DNA of 25,800 bases from Pseudomonadota bacterium (lineage in GTDB: Bacteria > Pseudomonadota > Gammaproteobacteria > Xanthomonadales > Xanthomonadaceae), in NCBI GenBank assembly GCA_023430045.1, contig JAEZCF010000009.1, positions 1-25,800 on the forward strand, given 5' to 3'. The first letter of the stretch is position 1; each line of letters opens with the position of its first letter. The notes below the pieces were generated by a model. It was not told the origin of the DNA, did no database searches, and was given only the letters and a program-made list of their open reading frames with translations. Positions 13,106-20,507 of this stretch are shown piece by piece. Both the position numbers and the translations under genes were made by a program.

Positions 13106-15055
13106 ATGACCGACCATCTCGCCGATCTCGAAGCCGCCGTCGACTGGCTGTTCGCGCGCGTGCAGGGGGATGTGCGGATCGGCGCGCCGCTGGCGCTGGG
13201 CAAGCCCCACCGTCTGCTCAATGCGGTCTACGCGAGGGTGGAGCATGATGCGTCGCGTGGCCTGCAGATCTATACCGCGCTGTCGCTGGCTCCTCCGCAG
13301 GTACAGGGTGATGGTCTGGAAGCGCGCTTCATGGGACCGTTCGCCGAACGCCACTTCGGCCAGGATTTCGTCCGCCTGGCCTATGCCGATGCGATCGCGC
13401 GCGATGCGTTGCCTGCGCATGTGCAGGTGGAAGAGTTCTACATGCAGTCCGGTGCGCTGCTGCGTTCGCGCCAGGCACAGGCCAGCTACACCAGTCTCAA
13501 CTACACGCACGCGGCCGATGCCGTTGCCCAGCGCGTACCCCACGCCATCGTGCAGAAGGTCGCCCGTCGCGAAGGCAGCAGCCGGCTCTCCCTGTCCTGC
13601 AACAACGACATCACCCAGGACACCCTGGATGCGATGGCCGCGCGTGGCCTGCCGCGCCCGCTGATGATCGCCGAAGTGGACCCGCAGCTGCCGTGGCTGG
13701 GTGGCACCGCCACCGTGGACGAAGGATTCTTCGACCTGGTGATATCGCCACCCGGACCCTACCCTGACCTGTTCGGCCTGCCACGCCAGCCGGTCAGCGA
13801 CGCCGACCACGCCATCGGCCTGTATGCCAGCACGCTGGTGCGCGACGGCGGCACGCTGCAGATCGGCATCGGTGCGCTGGCCGACGCCCTCAGCCATGCG
13901 CTGGTGCTGCGGCACACGGACAATGCCCGTTACCGGCGTGTGCTGCACGCGCTGGATCCGCAGCTGGCCCAGCATCCGCTGGTTGCCGGGATCGGTGGCC
14001 TGGAGCCTTTCGAGGAAGGCCTGTACGGCTGCAGCGAAATGCTCAACGAGGGCTTTCGCAAGCTGGTGCAATGCGGCGTGATCAAAAGGCGGGTGCATGA
14101 CGATCTGGCGCTGATGAAGCGGCTGGACAACGGCAGTGCCTACACCGCGGACCACGCCACCCTGGCAGCGGAAGGCGAATACCTGCACGGCGCGTTCTAT
14201 CTGGGATCTCCGGAATTCTACGAATGGCTGCGCACGTTGCCGGAAGACGAATGCCGCGCCATCGGCATGCGCCGCATCAGCGAGATCAACCAGCTGTATG
14301 GCGGTAATGAGGAGCTGGAACGACTGCAGCGGCGTCAGGCACGGTTCTTCAACTCATGCATGATGGCCACCGCCCTCGGCGCGGCGGTGTCCGATGCACT
14401 GGAAGACGGCCGCGTGGTCTCCGGCGTTGGCGGGCAGTACAACTTCGTGGCGATGGCGCATGCGCTGCCGGAAGCGCGCAGCGTACTGATGTTCCGCGCC
14501 GCGCGCGACGAGGCCGGCCAGCGCCAGGGCAACGTGCGCTGGAACTATGGCCACGCCACGATTCCCCGGCACCTGCGCGATGTATTCCTCAACGAATACG
14601 GGATTGCCGACCTGCGTGGCCTGACCGATGCGGACTGCGTGCAGGCGATGGTGGCGATCACCGAAACGCCCTTCCAGGCAGGCCTGCTGCAACAGGCAAA
14701 GGACGCGCGCAAGCTGGCCATGGACACGGCCGCTCCGCCTCGCGGGGAACGCAATACGCCACAGGCGCTGTCGGCCGCGCTTGCCCCCTTCCGCGCCGAT
14801 GGCACGCTGCCGGACTACCCGCTGGGCAGCGATTTCACCGCTGTGGAGCAGGTGCTGGTCAAGGCGCTGGGCTGGCTGAAGGCGAACACGCAGACGCGCG
14901 GCGCGAAGCTGCGCACAGTGTGGGACGCGGTGCGGCAACGCGCCGGCGACGGGGATGCCGTGTATCTGCAGCGTATGGGGCTGGAGGCACCGAAGGATTT
15001 CGGCGGATGGCTCAACGCCAGGCTGCTGCGCCTGGCACTGGCACGTACCGCATGA
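13106..15055 (+). CDS. Acetyl-CoA hydrolase/transferase family protein
   Basis: The 649-residue product resembles the class I CoA-transferase family. The N-terminal half has RIGAPLALGKPHRLLNAVY and a central segment GGTLQIGIGALADALSHAL. The C-terminal half carries ISEINQLYGG and VVSGVGGQYNFVAMAHALPE. Glu393 in ISEINQ is a candidate for the catalytic Glu that would form the glutamyl-CoA intermediate. The protein is longer than typical acetyl-CoA hydrolases (about 500 residues), with an extra C-terminal segment of about 100 residues. It may hydrolyse an acyl-CoA or move CoA between carboxylic acids such as acetate and succinate. Which one cannot be decided from the sequence. It lies 31 bases after the flavin reductase gene, has a poor ribosome binding site, and ends where a SMAG repeat array begins. 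Confidence 0.88.
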   Translation: MTDHLADLEAAVDWLFARVQGDVRIGAPLALGKPHRLLNAVYARVEHDASRGLQIYTALSLAPPQVQGDGLEARFMGPFAERHFGQDFVRLAYADAIARDALPAHVQVEEFYMQSGALLRSRQAQASYTSLNYTHAADAVAQRVPHAIVQKVARREGSSRLSLSCNNDITQDTLDAMAARGLPRPLMIAEVDPQLPWLGGTATVDEGFFDLVISPPGPYPDLFGLPRQPVSDADHAIGLYASTLVRDGGTLQIGIGALADALSHALVLRHTDNARYRRVLHALDPQLAQHPLVAGIGGLEPFEEGLYGCSEMLNEGFRKLVQCGVIKRRVHDDLALMKRLDNGSAYTADHATLAAEGEYLHGAFYLGSPEFYEWLRTLPEDECRAIGMRRISEINQLYGGNEELERLQRRQARFFNSCMMATALGAAVSDALEDGRVVSGVGGQYNFVAMAHALPEARSVLMFRAARDEAGQRQGNVRWNYGHATIPRHLRDVFLNEYGIADLRGLTDADCVQAMVAITETPFQAGLLQQAKDARKLAMDTAAPPRGERNTPQALSAALAPFRADGTLPDYPLGSDFTAVEQVLVKALGWLKANTQTRGAKLRTVWDAVRQRAGDGDAVYLQRMGLEAPKDFGGWLNARLLRLALARTA

Positions 15056-15186
15056 TGCCCGGCACGCCACCCATTTCCCCGTAATGCCGGGCTCTGCCCG
15101 GCAATCCACCCATTTCCACGTAGCGCCGGGCTCTGCCCGGCAATCCATCCGGCAACCCGGTCGGCAGGCGCCGGGCGTTGCCCGAC
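15050..15186 (+). repeat. Tandem SMAG repeat array between convergent genes
   Basis: Two clear GTA-headed palindromes, 15081-15102 (GTAATGCCGGGCTCTG then CCCGGC) and 15120-15141 (GTAGCGCCGGGCTCTG then CCCGGC), are spaced 39 bases apart and share the spacer AATCCA. A degenerate copy precedes them, from about 15055 (GCCCGGCA then CCACCCATTTCC), touching the stop codon of the acyl-CoA gene. Another follows at 15164-15186 (GCGCCGGGCG then TTGCCCGAC). The array fills almost the whole gap between this gene and the convergent tkt gene. It can fold into GC-rich hairpins in either transcript and is the only visible terminator-like structure for both. Confidence 0.8.
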
Positions 15187-15202
15187 ACCCGCCCTGCGTC
15201 CG

Positions 15203-17203
15203 TCAGAGCGCCTTGGCCGCTTCCACCACATGCGCGGTGGTGATCTTGAAGTGCTTGTACAGCGCTTCAGCCGGTGCCGAGGCACCAAACGTATCGATGC
15301 CGACCACCGCACCGTCCAGGCCCACGAACTGGCCCCAGAAACCGGTGACGCCGGCTTCCACCGCCACGCGCCTGCGTACCGCCTTCGGCAGCACCGCTTC
15401 GCGGTAGGCCGCATCCTGGCGCAGGAAGACATCGGTGGAGGGCATCGACACCACGCGGGTCTTCAGCCCGGCGGCATCCAGCTGTACCTTCGCTTCGGTT
15501 GCCAGCGACACTTCCGAGCCGGTAGCGATCAGGATCACGTCCGGGGCGCCGCCTTCGGCGTCGGCCAGCACGTAACCACCGCGCTCGATCTGCGCGATCT
15601 GTGCAGCGTCGCGCGGCTGGTGTGGAAGGTTCTGGCGGCTGAACACCAGGCAGCTCGGGCCGTCCTTGCGGGTGATCGCGGCCTTCCAGCTCACCGCCGA
15701 TTCCACTGCATCGCAGGGGCGCCACACGTCGTTGTTGGGGATATAGCGCAGCGCGGCCAGGTGTTCCACCGGCTGATGGGTCGGGCCGTCTTCGCCCAGG
15801 CCGATGGAATCATGGGTGTATACATGGATGGCGTGCGCCGGGATCAGCGCGCTCATGCGCACAGCATTGCGGGCGTAATCGCTGAATACCAGGAACGTGG
15901 CATCGAACGGCAGGAATCCGCCGTGCAGGGCCAGGCCGTTGGCGATGGCGGTCATGCCGAATTCGCGCACGCCGTAATAGACATAGTTCGCGTTGGGATC
16001 GTCGCTGGCCACTGACGTGCTGGCCTTCCACAACGTGAGGTTGGAATGGGCCAGATCCGCCGAACCGCCGACCAGTTCCGGCAGCAGCGGTGCGAATGCT
16101 TCGATGGCCAGCTGCGATGCCTTGCGCGAGGCGATGGTCGGCGCATCCGCGTTGACCTGGGCGATGTAGGCATCGGCCCGGGCGATGAAATCCGCCGGCA
16201 GCTCGCCGTGCGAACGCCGGGTCAGTTCCTCGGCCTGCTGCGGGTACTGCGCTGCGTACTTGTCGAACTGCTGCTCCCACTCGGCCTGGCGCAGGGTGCC
16301 GGTGCCGCCGGCACGCCAGCCGGCATAGATGTCCTCGGGGATCTCGAACGGACCGTATTCCCAGCCCAGCGCCTTGCGGGTGGCTTCCAGTTCGTCCTTG
16401 CCCAGGGCCGCGCCGTGGCTGGATTCCTTGCCGGCCTTGTTCGGCGAGCCGAAGCCGATAGTGGTGCGGCAGCAGATCAGGGTCGGCCTGTCGGACTGCG
16501 ACAGCGCCGCATCGATGCCGGCCTTGATGCTTTCCGGGTCATGGCCATCGACGTCACGCACCACGTTCCAGCCATAGGCTTCGAAACGTTCGGGGGTGTT
16601 GTCGGTGAACCACCCTTCGGTGTTGCCGTCGATGGAGATGTGGTTGTCGTCCCAGAAGCACACCAGCTTGTGCAGGCCCCAGGTGCCGGCCAGCGAGGCG
16701 GCTTCGTGCGACACGCCTTCCATCAGGCAACCGTCGCCCATGAACACCCAGGTGCGATGGTCGACGATTTCCAGCTCGGGACGGTTGAAGCGCTGTGCCA
16801 GCAGCTTTTCGGCGAGCGCGAAGCCGACGGCATTGGCAAGGCCCTGGCCGAGCGGACCGGTGGTGGTTTCCACGCCGGGGGTTTCATGATGTTCCGGGTG
16901 ACCGGCAGTCCTGCTGCCCAGCTGGCGGAACTGCTTGAGTTCCTCGATCGGCAGGTCGTAGCCGCTCAGGTGCAGCAGCGCGTACTGCAGCATCGAACCA
17001 TGGCCGTTGGACAGCACGAAGCGGTCGCGGTTGAACCACTGCGGATTGTTCGGATTGTGCCGGAGGTAATCGTTCCAGAGCACTTCGGCGATGTCGGCCA
17101 TGCCCATCGGCATGCCGGGATGGCCGGACTTGGCGGTTTCGACCGCATCGGCGGCAAGGAAGCGGATGGCGTTGGCCAACTGGCGGCGGGTAGGCTGCGT
17201 CAT
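15203..17203 (-). CDS. tkt: Transketolase
   Basis: Transketolase moves two-carbon ketol units between sugar phosphates in the non-oxidative pentose phosphate pathway, using thiamine diphosphate and a divalent metal in the cytoplasm. The 666-residue product has the usual length. The cofactor motif GDG lies at residues 156-158, with Asn187 (DDNHIS) completing the metal site. Active-site histidines match His28 (SGHPGMPMG), His68 (NGHGS), His102 (GHPEHH) and His263 (SSHG). Glu414 (GVREFGM) is the Glu that activates the cofactor, and DSIGLGEDGPTHQP lies at 465-478. I chose the start at 17203 because longer versions add non-family sequence. No strong Shine-Dalgarno sequence is visible. A SMAG pair lies upstream, separating it from the symporter gene. 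Confidence 0.98.
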   Translation of the reverse strand: MTQPTRRQLANAIRFLAADAVETAKSGHPGMPMGMADIAEVLWNDYLRHNPNNPQWFNRDRFVLSNGHGSMLQYALLHLSGYDLPIEELKQFRQLGSRTAGHPEHHETPGVETTTGPLGQGLANAVGFALAEKLLAQRFNRPELEIVDHRTWVFMGDGCLMEGVSHEAASLAGTWGLHKLVCFWDDNHISIDGNTEGWFTDNTPERFEAYGWNVVRDVDGHDPESIKAGIDAALSQSDRPTLICCRTTIGFGSPNKAGKESSHGAALGKDELEATRKALGWEYGPFEIPEDIYAGWRAGGTGTLRQAEWEQQFDKYAAQYPQQAEELTRRSHGELPADFIARADAYIAQVNADAPTIASRKASQLAIEAFAPLLPELVGGSADLAHSNLTLWKASTSVASDDPNANYVYYGVREFGMTAIANGLALHGGFLPFDATFLVFSDYARNAVRMSALIPAHAIHVYTHDSIGLGEDGPTHQPVEHLAALRYIPNNDVWRPCDAVESAVSWKAAITRKDGPSCLVFSRQNLPHQPRDAAQIAQIERGGYVLADAEGGAPDVILIATGSEVSLATEAKVQLDAAGLKTRVVSMPSTDVFLRQDAAYREAVLPKAVRRRVAVEAGVTGFWGQFVGLDGAVVGIDTFGASAPAEALYKHFKITTAHVVEAAKAL

Positions 17204-17275
17204 GAGTTCTGTCGGAATCAGGGAGGCGGCCGCGGACGTGCGGGCAAGACATTGTCCCATAGTCTCCAGAACGAC

Positions 17276-17369
17276 GTAGAGCCGGGTGCCGCCCGGCGAG
17301 CCGGGGCGGCGTTGCCGTACATGGCCCGGCACTGCAGCTCCAGAGCAGCCGACCATGGGTCGGCTCTAT
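17276..17369. repeat. Inverted pair of SMAG repeats upstream of tkt
   Basis: A plus-strand copy (17276-17297) starts GTAGAGCCGGGTGCCG and ends in CCCGGC. A minus-strand copy (17347-17369) contains the perfect palindrome AGCCGACC-ATG-GGTCGGCT and has ATAG in place of GTAG at its head. The two face each other across about 50 GC-rich bases. They lie between the symporter stop and the tkt start, where they may end symporter transcription. The remaining 72 bases before tkt must hold its promoter, which I cannot place with confidence. Confidence 0.75.
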
Positions 17370-17392
17370 CGGGGTGCGGCCTGTGAGCGGTT

Positions 17393-18733
17393 CTAGCGAA
17401 GCGCGGCGTCGTCGGCCGGGGTCGGGCCCGGTGCCACGATCGGCTCGTCGCTTTCGCCCTTGGCCACCAGGGTGGTCAGGGCCAGGTCGCCGGTGACGTT
17501 CAGCGCGGTCCGGCACATGTCCAGGAAATGGTTCACGCCCAGGATCAGGCCGATGCCCAGCGGGTTGACGCCGACCATCGCGCAGATCATCGCCACCACC
17601 GGCAGCGAACCAGACGGCACACCCGCAGTGCCGATGCCGCCAAGGATGCACACCGCCATCACCATCACCTGCTGGCCGATGCTCAGGTCCACGCCGAAGA
17701 ACTGTGCGAGGAAGATCACGGTGACGCCCTCGAACAGCGCCGTACCGTTCTGGTTGGCGGTGGCGCCAACGGTCAGCACGAAGCGCGACACCTTCTGCGG
17801 CAGGCCCATTTCATCGGCCACGCGCAGCGCGGTGGGCAGGGTGGCGTTGCTGGACGCAGTGGAGAACGCCATGACGGTCGCCTCCTGGGTATCACGGAAG
17901 AACGCCAGCGGGGAGCGGCCGGACAACCACACCGCCACGCCGTAGGTGACCACCATGTGCAGCGCCAGCGCCAGCACCACCACGCCCACATACGCACCCA
18001 GCCGGATCAGCAGGTCGAACCCGAACAGCGCGGCCAGGTTGAACATGAAGCAGGCCACGGCGTACGGCGCCAGGCGGATGACCAGGTTGATCAGCGTCAT
18101 CGAGACTTCAAACACACCCTCGATGGCCCTGCGCAGCGGCGCGACCTTTTCATCGTCGGTCAGCACCATGCCGATGCCGAACATCAGCGCGAAGAACATC
18201 AGCGAAAGGATCGCGCCGTTGCTTGAAGCCGCTTCGACGATGTTGCTCGGCACGATGGACAACAGCATGTCCACACCCTTGGGCTGACTGCCGACGCCGG
18301 CGACGATCTCGCGCGAGCGCTCCAGGTTTTCAGCCAGTATCTGGTTGGCCATCGCCGGATCGACACCGGCACCCGGCTTGAGCAGGTTGACCAGCACCAG
18401 GCCCAGCGCAACCGCGATGCTGGACAGCAGCACCGTATAGGCCAGGGTCTTCCAGCCGATGCGGCCGAGCGCGCGGATATCGCCCATTTCCGACACGCCC
18501 ATCACCAGCGCCGAGAAGATCAGCGGCACGATGAGCATGAAGATCAGGTTGAGGAACAGGCCGGAGGCGGGCGTGGTGACGTAATGCATCACCCATCGGG
18601 CGGCTTCCATCAGAGCTGGCATCTGCCCGCCCAGCGCATGCACGACAAGCCCCAGCACGAGGCCGACGGCGAAGCCGATGCCCATCTTCCAGTGCAGTGG
18701 CATCTTCTTCTTCGCAGGACGGGCTGCTGTCAT
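17393..18733 (-). CDS. SLC1-type dicarboxylate/amino acid:cation symporter
   Basis: The 446-residue inner-membrane protein belongs to the DAACS (GltP/DctA) family, which takes up glutamate, aspartate or C4-dicarboxylates with sodium or protons. Family motifs appear in order: HP1 loop AFSTASSNATLPT (289-301), TM7 motif NQNGT (327-331), HP2 loop GGIGTAGVPSG (365-375), and TM8 LDMCRTALNVTGD (404-416). TM8 keeps the substrate residues equivalent to GltPh Asp394, Arg397, Thr398 and Asn401 (here Asp405, Arg408, Thr409, Asn412). Two positions are unusual: the Asp of the NMDGT motif is Asn329, and the residue matching GltPh Asp390 is Asn401. This suggests altered cation coupling. Arg408 favours an acidic substrate. 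AGGAA upstream supports the start. Confidence 0.93.
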   Translation of the reverse strand: MTAARPAKKKMPLHWKMGIGFAVGLVLGLVVHALGGQMPALMEAARWVMHYVTTPASGLFLNLIFMLIVPLIFSALVMGVSEMGDIRALGRIGWKTLAYTVLLSSIAVALGLVLVNLLKPGAGVDPAMANQILAENLERSREIVAGVGSQPKGVDMLLSIVPSNIVEAASSNGAILSLMFFALMFGIGMVLTDDEKVAPLRRAIEGVFEVSMTLINLVIRLAPYAVACFMFNLAALFGFDLLIRLGAYVGVVVLALALHMVVTYGVAVWLSGRSPLAFFRDTQEATVMAFSTASSNATLPTALRVADEMGLPQKVSRFVLTVGATANQNGTALFEGVTVIFLAQFFGVDLSIGQQVMVMAVCILGGIGTAGVPSGSLPVVAMICAMVGVNPLGIGLILGVNHFLDMCRTALNVTGDLALTTLVAKGESDEPIVAPGPTPADDAALR

Positions 18734-18766
18734 GGGGTCGAGTTCCTCACAAATGAATGTACTTTA

Positions 18767-18797
18767 GCAAAGCGCGATCCACCGCCCGGTGCTTTGC
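18767..18797 (-). terminator. Candidate terminator of the Bat operon
   Basis: GCAAAGC (18767-18773) and GCTTTGC (18791-18797) form a seven-base-pair stem with a GC-rich loop that can partly pair inside. It begins three bases past the batD stop codon on the minus strand. The downstream minus-strand bases, TAAAGTACATTCATTT, are T-rich but not a clean U tract. The same short region must also carry the symporter promoter. Confidence 0.45.
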
Positions 18798-18800
18798 CGA

Positions 18801-20507
18801 TCAAGGCGGATAGAGCGGCGGCAGGCCAGTCTGCGATGCCTCCGGGGCCGGCGACCAGTGTGGTCCGTCATGGAAGGCGGCCTTCAGCTGCCGGCGGATC
18901 GCCGGCAGGTCGCCAGCGCCGCCCCAGCGCGCGCGCTGCAGGGCCAGCAACGCATCGCGCTGGCGCGTGTCGCCCAGGCGCGCAAGGACCTGTTCCAGCC
19001 GCTCCACGCCCGCCATGTCGCACAGCAGCGCGCCGACTTCGGCCAGGTCGGCGCTGTCCAGTGCCCGGCGCAGTGCGGCGACGGTCGGGCGGGCTGCGCC
19101 GGGAAGGGTGCCGGCACCGCTGCCGGCCGCTACCTTTGCGCCGTCGCGCCCGCGCCGCCAACCCCACCACAGCGTAAGCAGCCAGAGCAGCAGCAGACCC
19201 CCGGCAAGCGCCATCCACGCCCACGGCGCCTGCGCAGCGGGAGTGCCGGCAGCCGACAAAGCCTTCGGCTCGTCGCCATCGGAGGCATCGCCACCGGGAA
19301 GCCTGGCATCAGTATCCACCGGCTGGGGCGGCGGCACCGTTGTCGTTCCGCGTCCAGGCGCCACGGCCAGCACCAGGTCCGGAAGCGTCGTGCTGCGCGC
19401 CTGGCCTGTCTTCACATCCCACCAGCGCATCCGCAGTCCCGGCACGCGCAGCGTTCCCTGACCGCGCGGCACGATCGAGAAACGGCGGGTGATCTTCAGT
19501 TGTGGCGATGCACCGCTGAAGGTTTCGTCGTACTGCGCCGGCTCGGCGAACACCTGGGCGTTGCTGCCGATATCCGGCACCGGCAGTTCGGTGAACTGCG
19601 CACGCGTGGCACCAACGGCCACCGCTTCCACTTCCAGCGTGGTGGCTTCACCGACCCGGGCGCGATCCGGCGCCAGCGTGTAGCGCAGGCGCAGATCGTG
19701 CAGGGGCAGCCACGGCTGCGGCGCGTCGGCCGGCTGTGCCTGCACCTGCAGCACCTGGTCGGCGGCCACTGCGCGCAGGCGTCCGTCGCCCCCGCCGAAG
19801 AAGTCGTCGAAGAAGCTGCCGGCGGTGCGCCCATCGAAACGCGCGCCGGCCAGCCGCAACGGTCCACTGCGTTCGGGAATCAGCAGATAGCGCCGTTCGG
19901 CAATGTTGTAGCGCCGCCCGTTGACCTCGCGCACGTCGGTGCGGTCCTGCCCCACCACCTGCAGCGATGCCCCTTCCGGCGTATCCAGGACCAGCGCGCC
20001 GGACGCCAGCTGGGATGCGTAATAGAGCCTTACCACTACGCCGACGCTCTGCTGCACGTAGGGCGTGGCGTCGTCCACTTCGGTTTCGATGAAGGCCGCC
20101 GCGCTGCCGTCGCGCCGTGCCGGCAGCGCGGCGCTGACCTGCAGCTGCAGCGCCGGAGTACGCGAGCTTCCCACCTGCAGCGCGGGAATCACCAGTGTGC
20201 CCACTCGCCGCGGGGACAGCGCAATGCCATGCAGCGTACGCGCCTGCATGCGGCCGTTGTTCCACTCCACCTGGCGGCTGCGGGTCTGGTTGCCGAGATC
20301 GAATTCAACGCGCAACGGCGAGAGATCCGGGGCGTCGGCGCTGTCACTCTGGATGTTCAGGGTGACGGTGCCACCCTGCTCCACCTGGGCCCGGTCCAGC
20401 CAGGCGCGGGTCTGCGCCAGCGCCGGCCACGGCAGGCACAGCAGCAGCGCCCACAACCCTGGCAGCAACCGCCTGGCGATGGCTGGAAATGAAGCGTGGC
20501 GTGTCAT
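18801..20507 (-). CDS. batD: BatD family exported protein
   Basis: The 568-residue product has a signal peptide (residues 1-31, ending WPALAQ). Several beta-sandwich-like periplasmic segments follow, including WLDRAQVEQGGTVTLNIQSD at the start and LRLRYTLAPDRARVGEATT in the middle. A transmembrane helix lies at roughly residues 425-448 (WMALAGGLLLLWLLTLWWGW), and a cytoplasmic helical tail of about 110 residues follows. This is the BatD (oxygen tolerance) layout. Members are encoded with VWA Bat proteins and are thought to act in the envelope, and some Bat loci affect aerotolerance or virulence. The start overlaps the stop of the VWA/TPR gene as ATGA. It is the last gene of the operon, before a hairpin. 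No enzymatic motif is visible. Confidence 0.9.
   Translation of the reverse strand: MTRHASFPAIARRLLPGLWALLLCLPWPALAQTRAWLDRAQVEQGGTVTLNIQSDSADAPDLSPLRVEFDLGNQTRSRQVEWNNGRMQARTLHGIALSPRRVGTLVIPALQVGSSRTPALQLQVSAALPARRDGSAAAFIETEVDDATPYVQQSVGVVVRLYYASQLASGALVLDTPEGASLQVVGQDRTDVREVNGRRYNIAERRYLLIPERSGPLRLAGARFDGRTAGSFFDDFFGGGDGRLRAVAADQVLQVQAQPADAPQPWLPLHDLRLRYTLAPDRARVGEATTLEVEAVAVGATRAQFTELPVPDIGSNAQVFAEPAQYDETFSGASPQLKITRRFSIVPRGQGTLRVPGLRMRWWDVKTGQARSTTLPDLVLAVAPGRGTTTVPPPQPVDTDARLPGGDASDGDEPKALSAAGTPAAQAPWAWMALAGGLLLLWLLTLWWGWRRGRDGAKVAAGSGAGTLPGAARPTVAALRRALDSADLAEVGALLCDMAGVERLEQVLARLGDTRQRDALLALQRARWGGAGDLPAIRRQLKAAFHDGPHWSPAPEASQTGLPPLYPP

Noticed and set aside
14354..15148. Minus-strand frame whose N-terminus repeats CRAEPG and KWV units
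   Set aside because: The repeated peptide is only the translation of the tandem SMAG copies. The rest is antisense to the acetyl-CoA hydrolase/transferase gene.
15050..15186. A short CRISPR-like array
   Set aside because: The repeats are palindromic, GTAG-headed and decayed, the spacer is itself repeated, and no cas genes are present. They fit SMAG palindromes.
16046..17386. Plus-strand frame of 446 codons opposite tkt
   Set aside because: It is antisense to an intact transketolase and shows no domain. It also runs through the SMAG pair.
18789..20492. Plus-strand frame of 567 codons opposite batD
   Set aside because: It mirrors batD almost end to end, and its product is Gln/Arg/His-rich without motifs. 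Strand choice is settled by the operon overlaps of batD.
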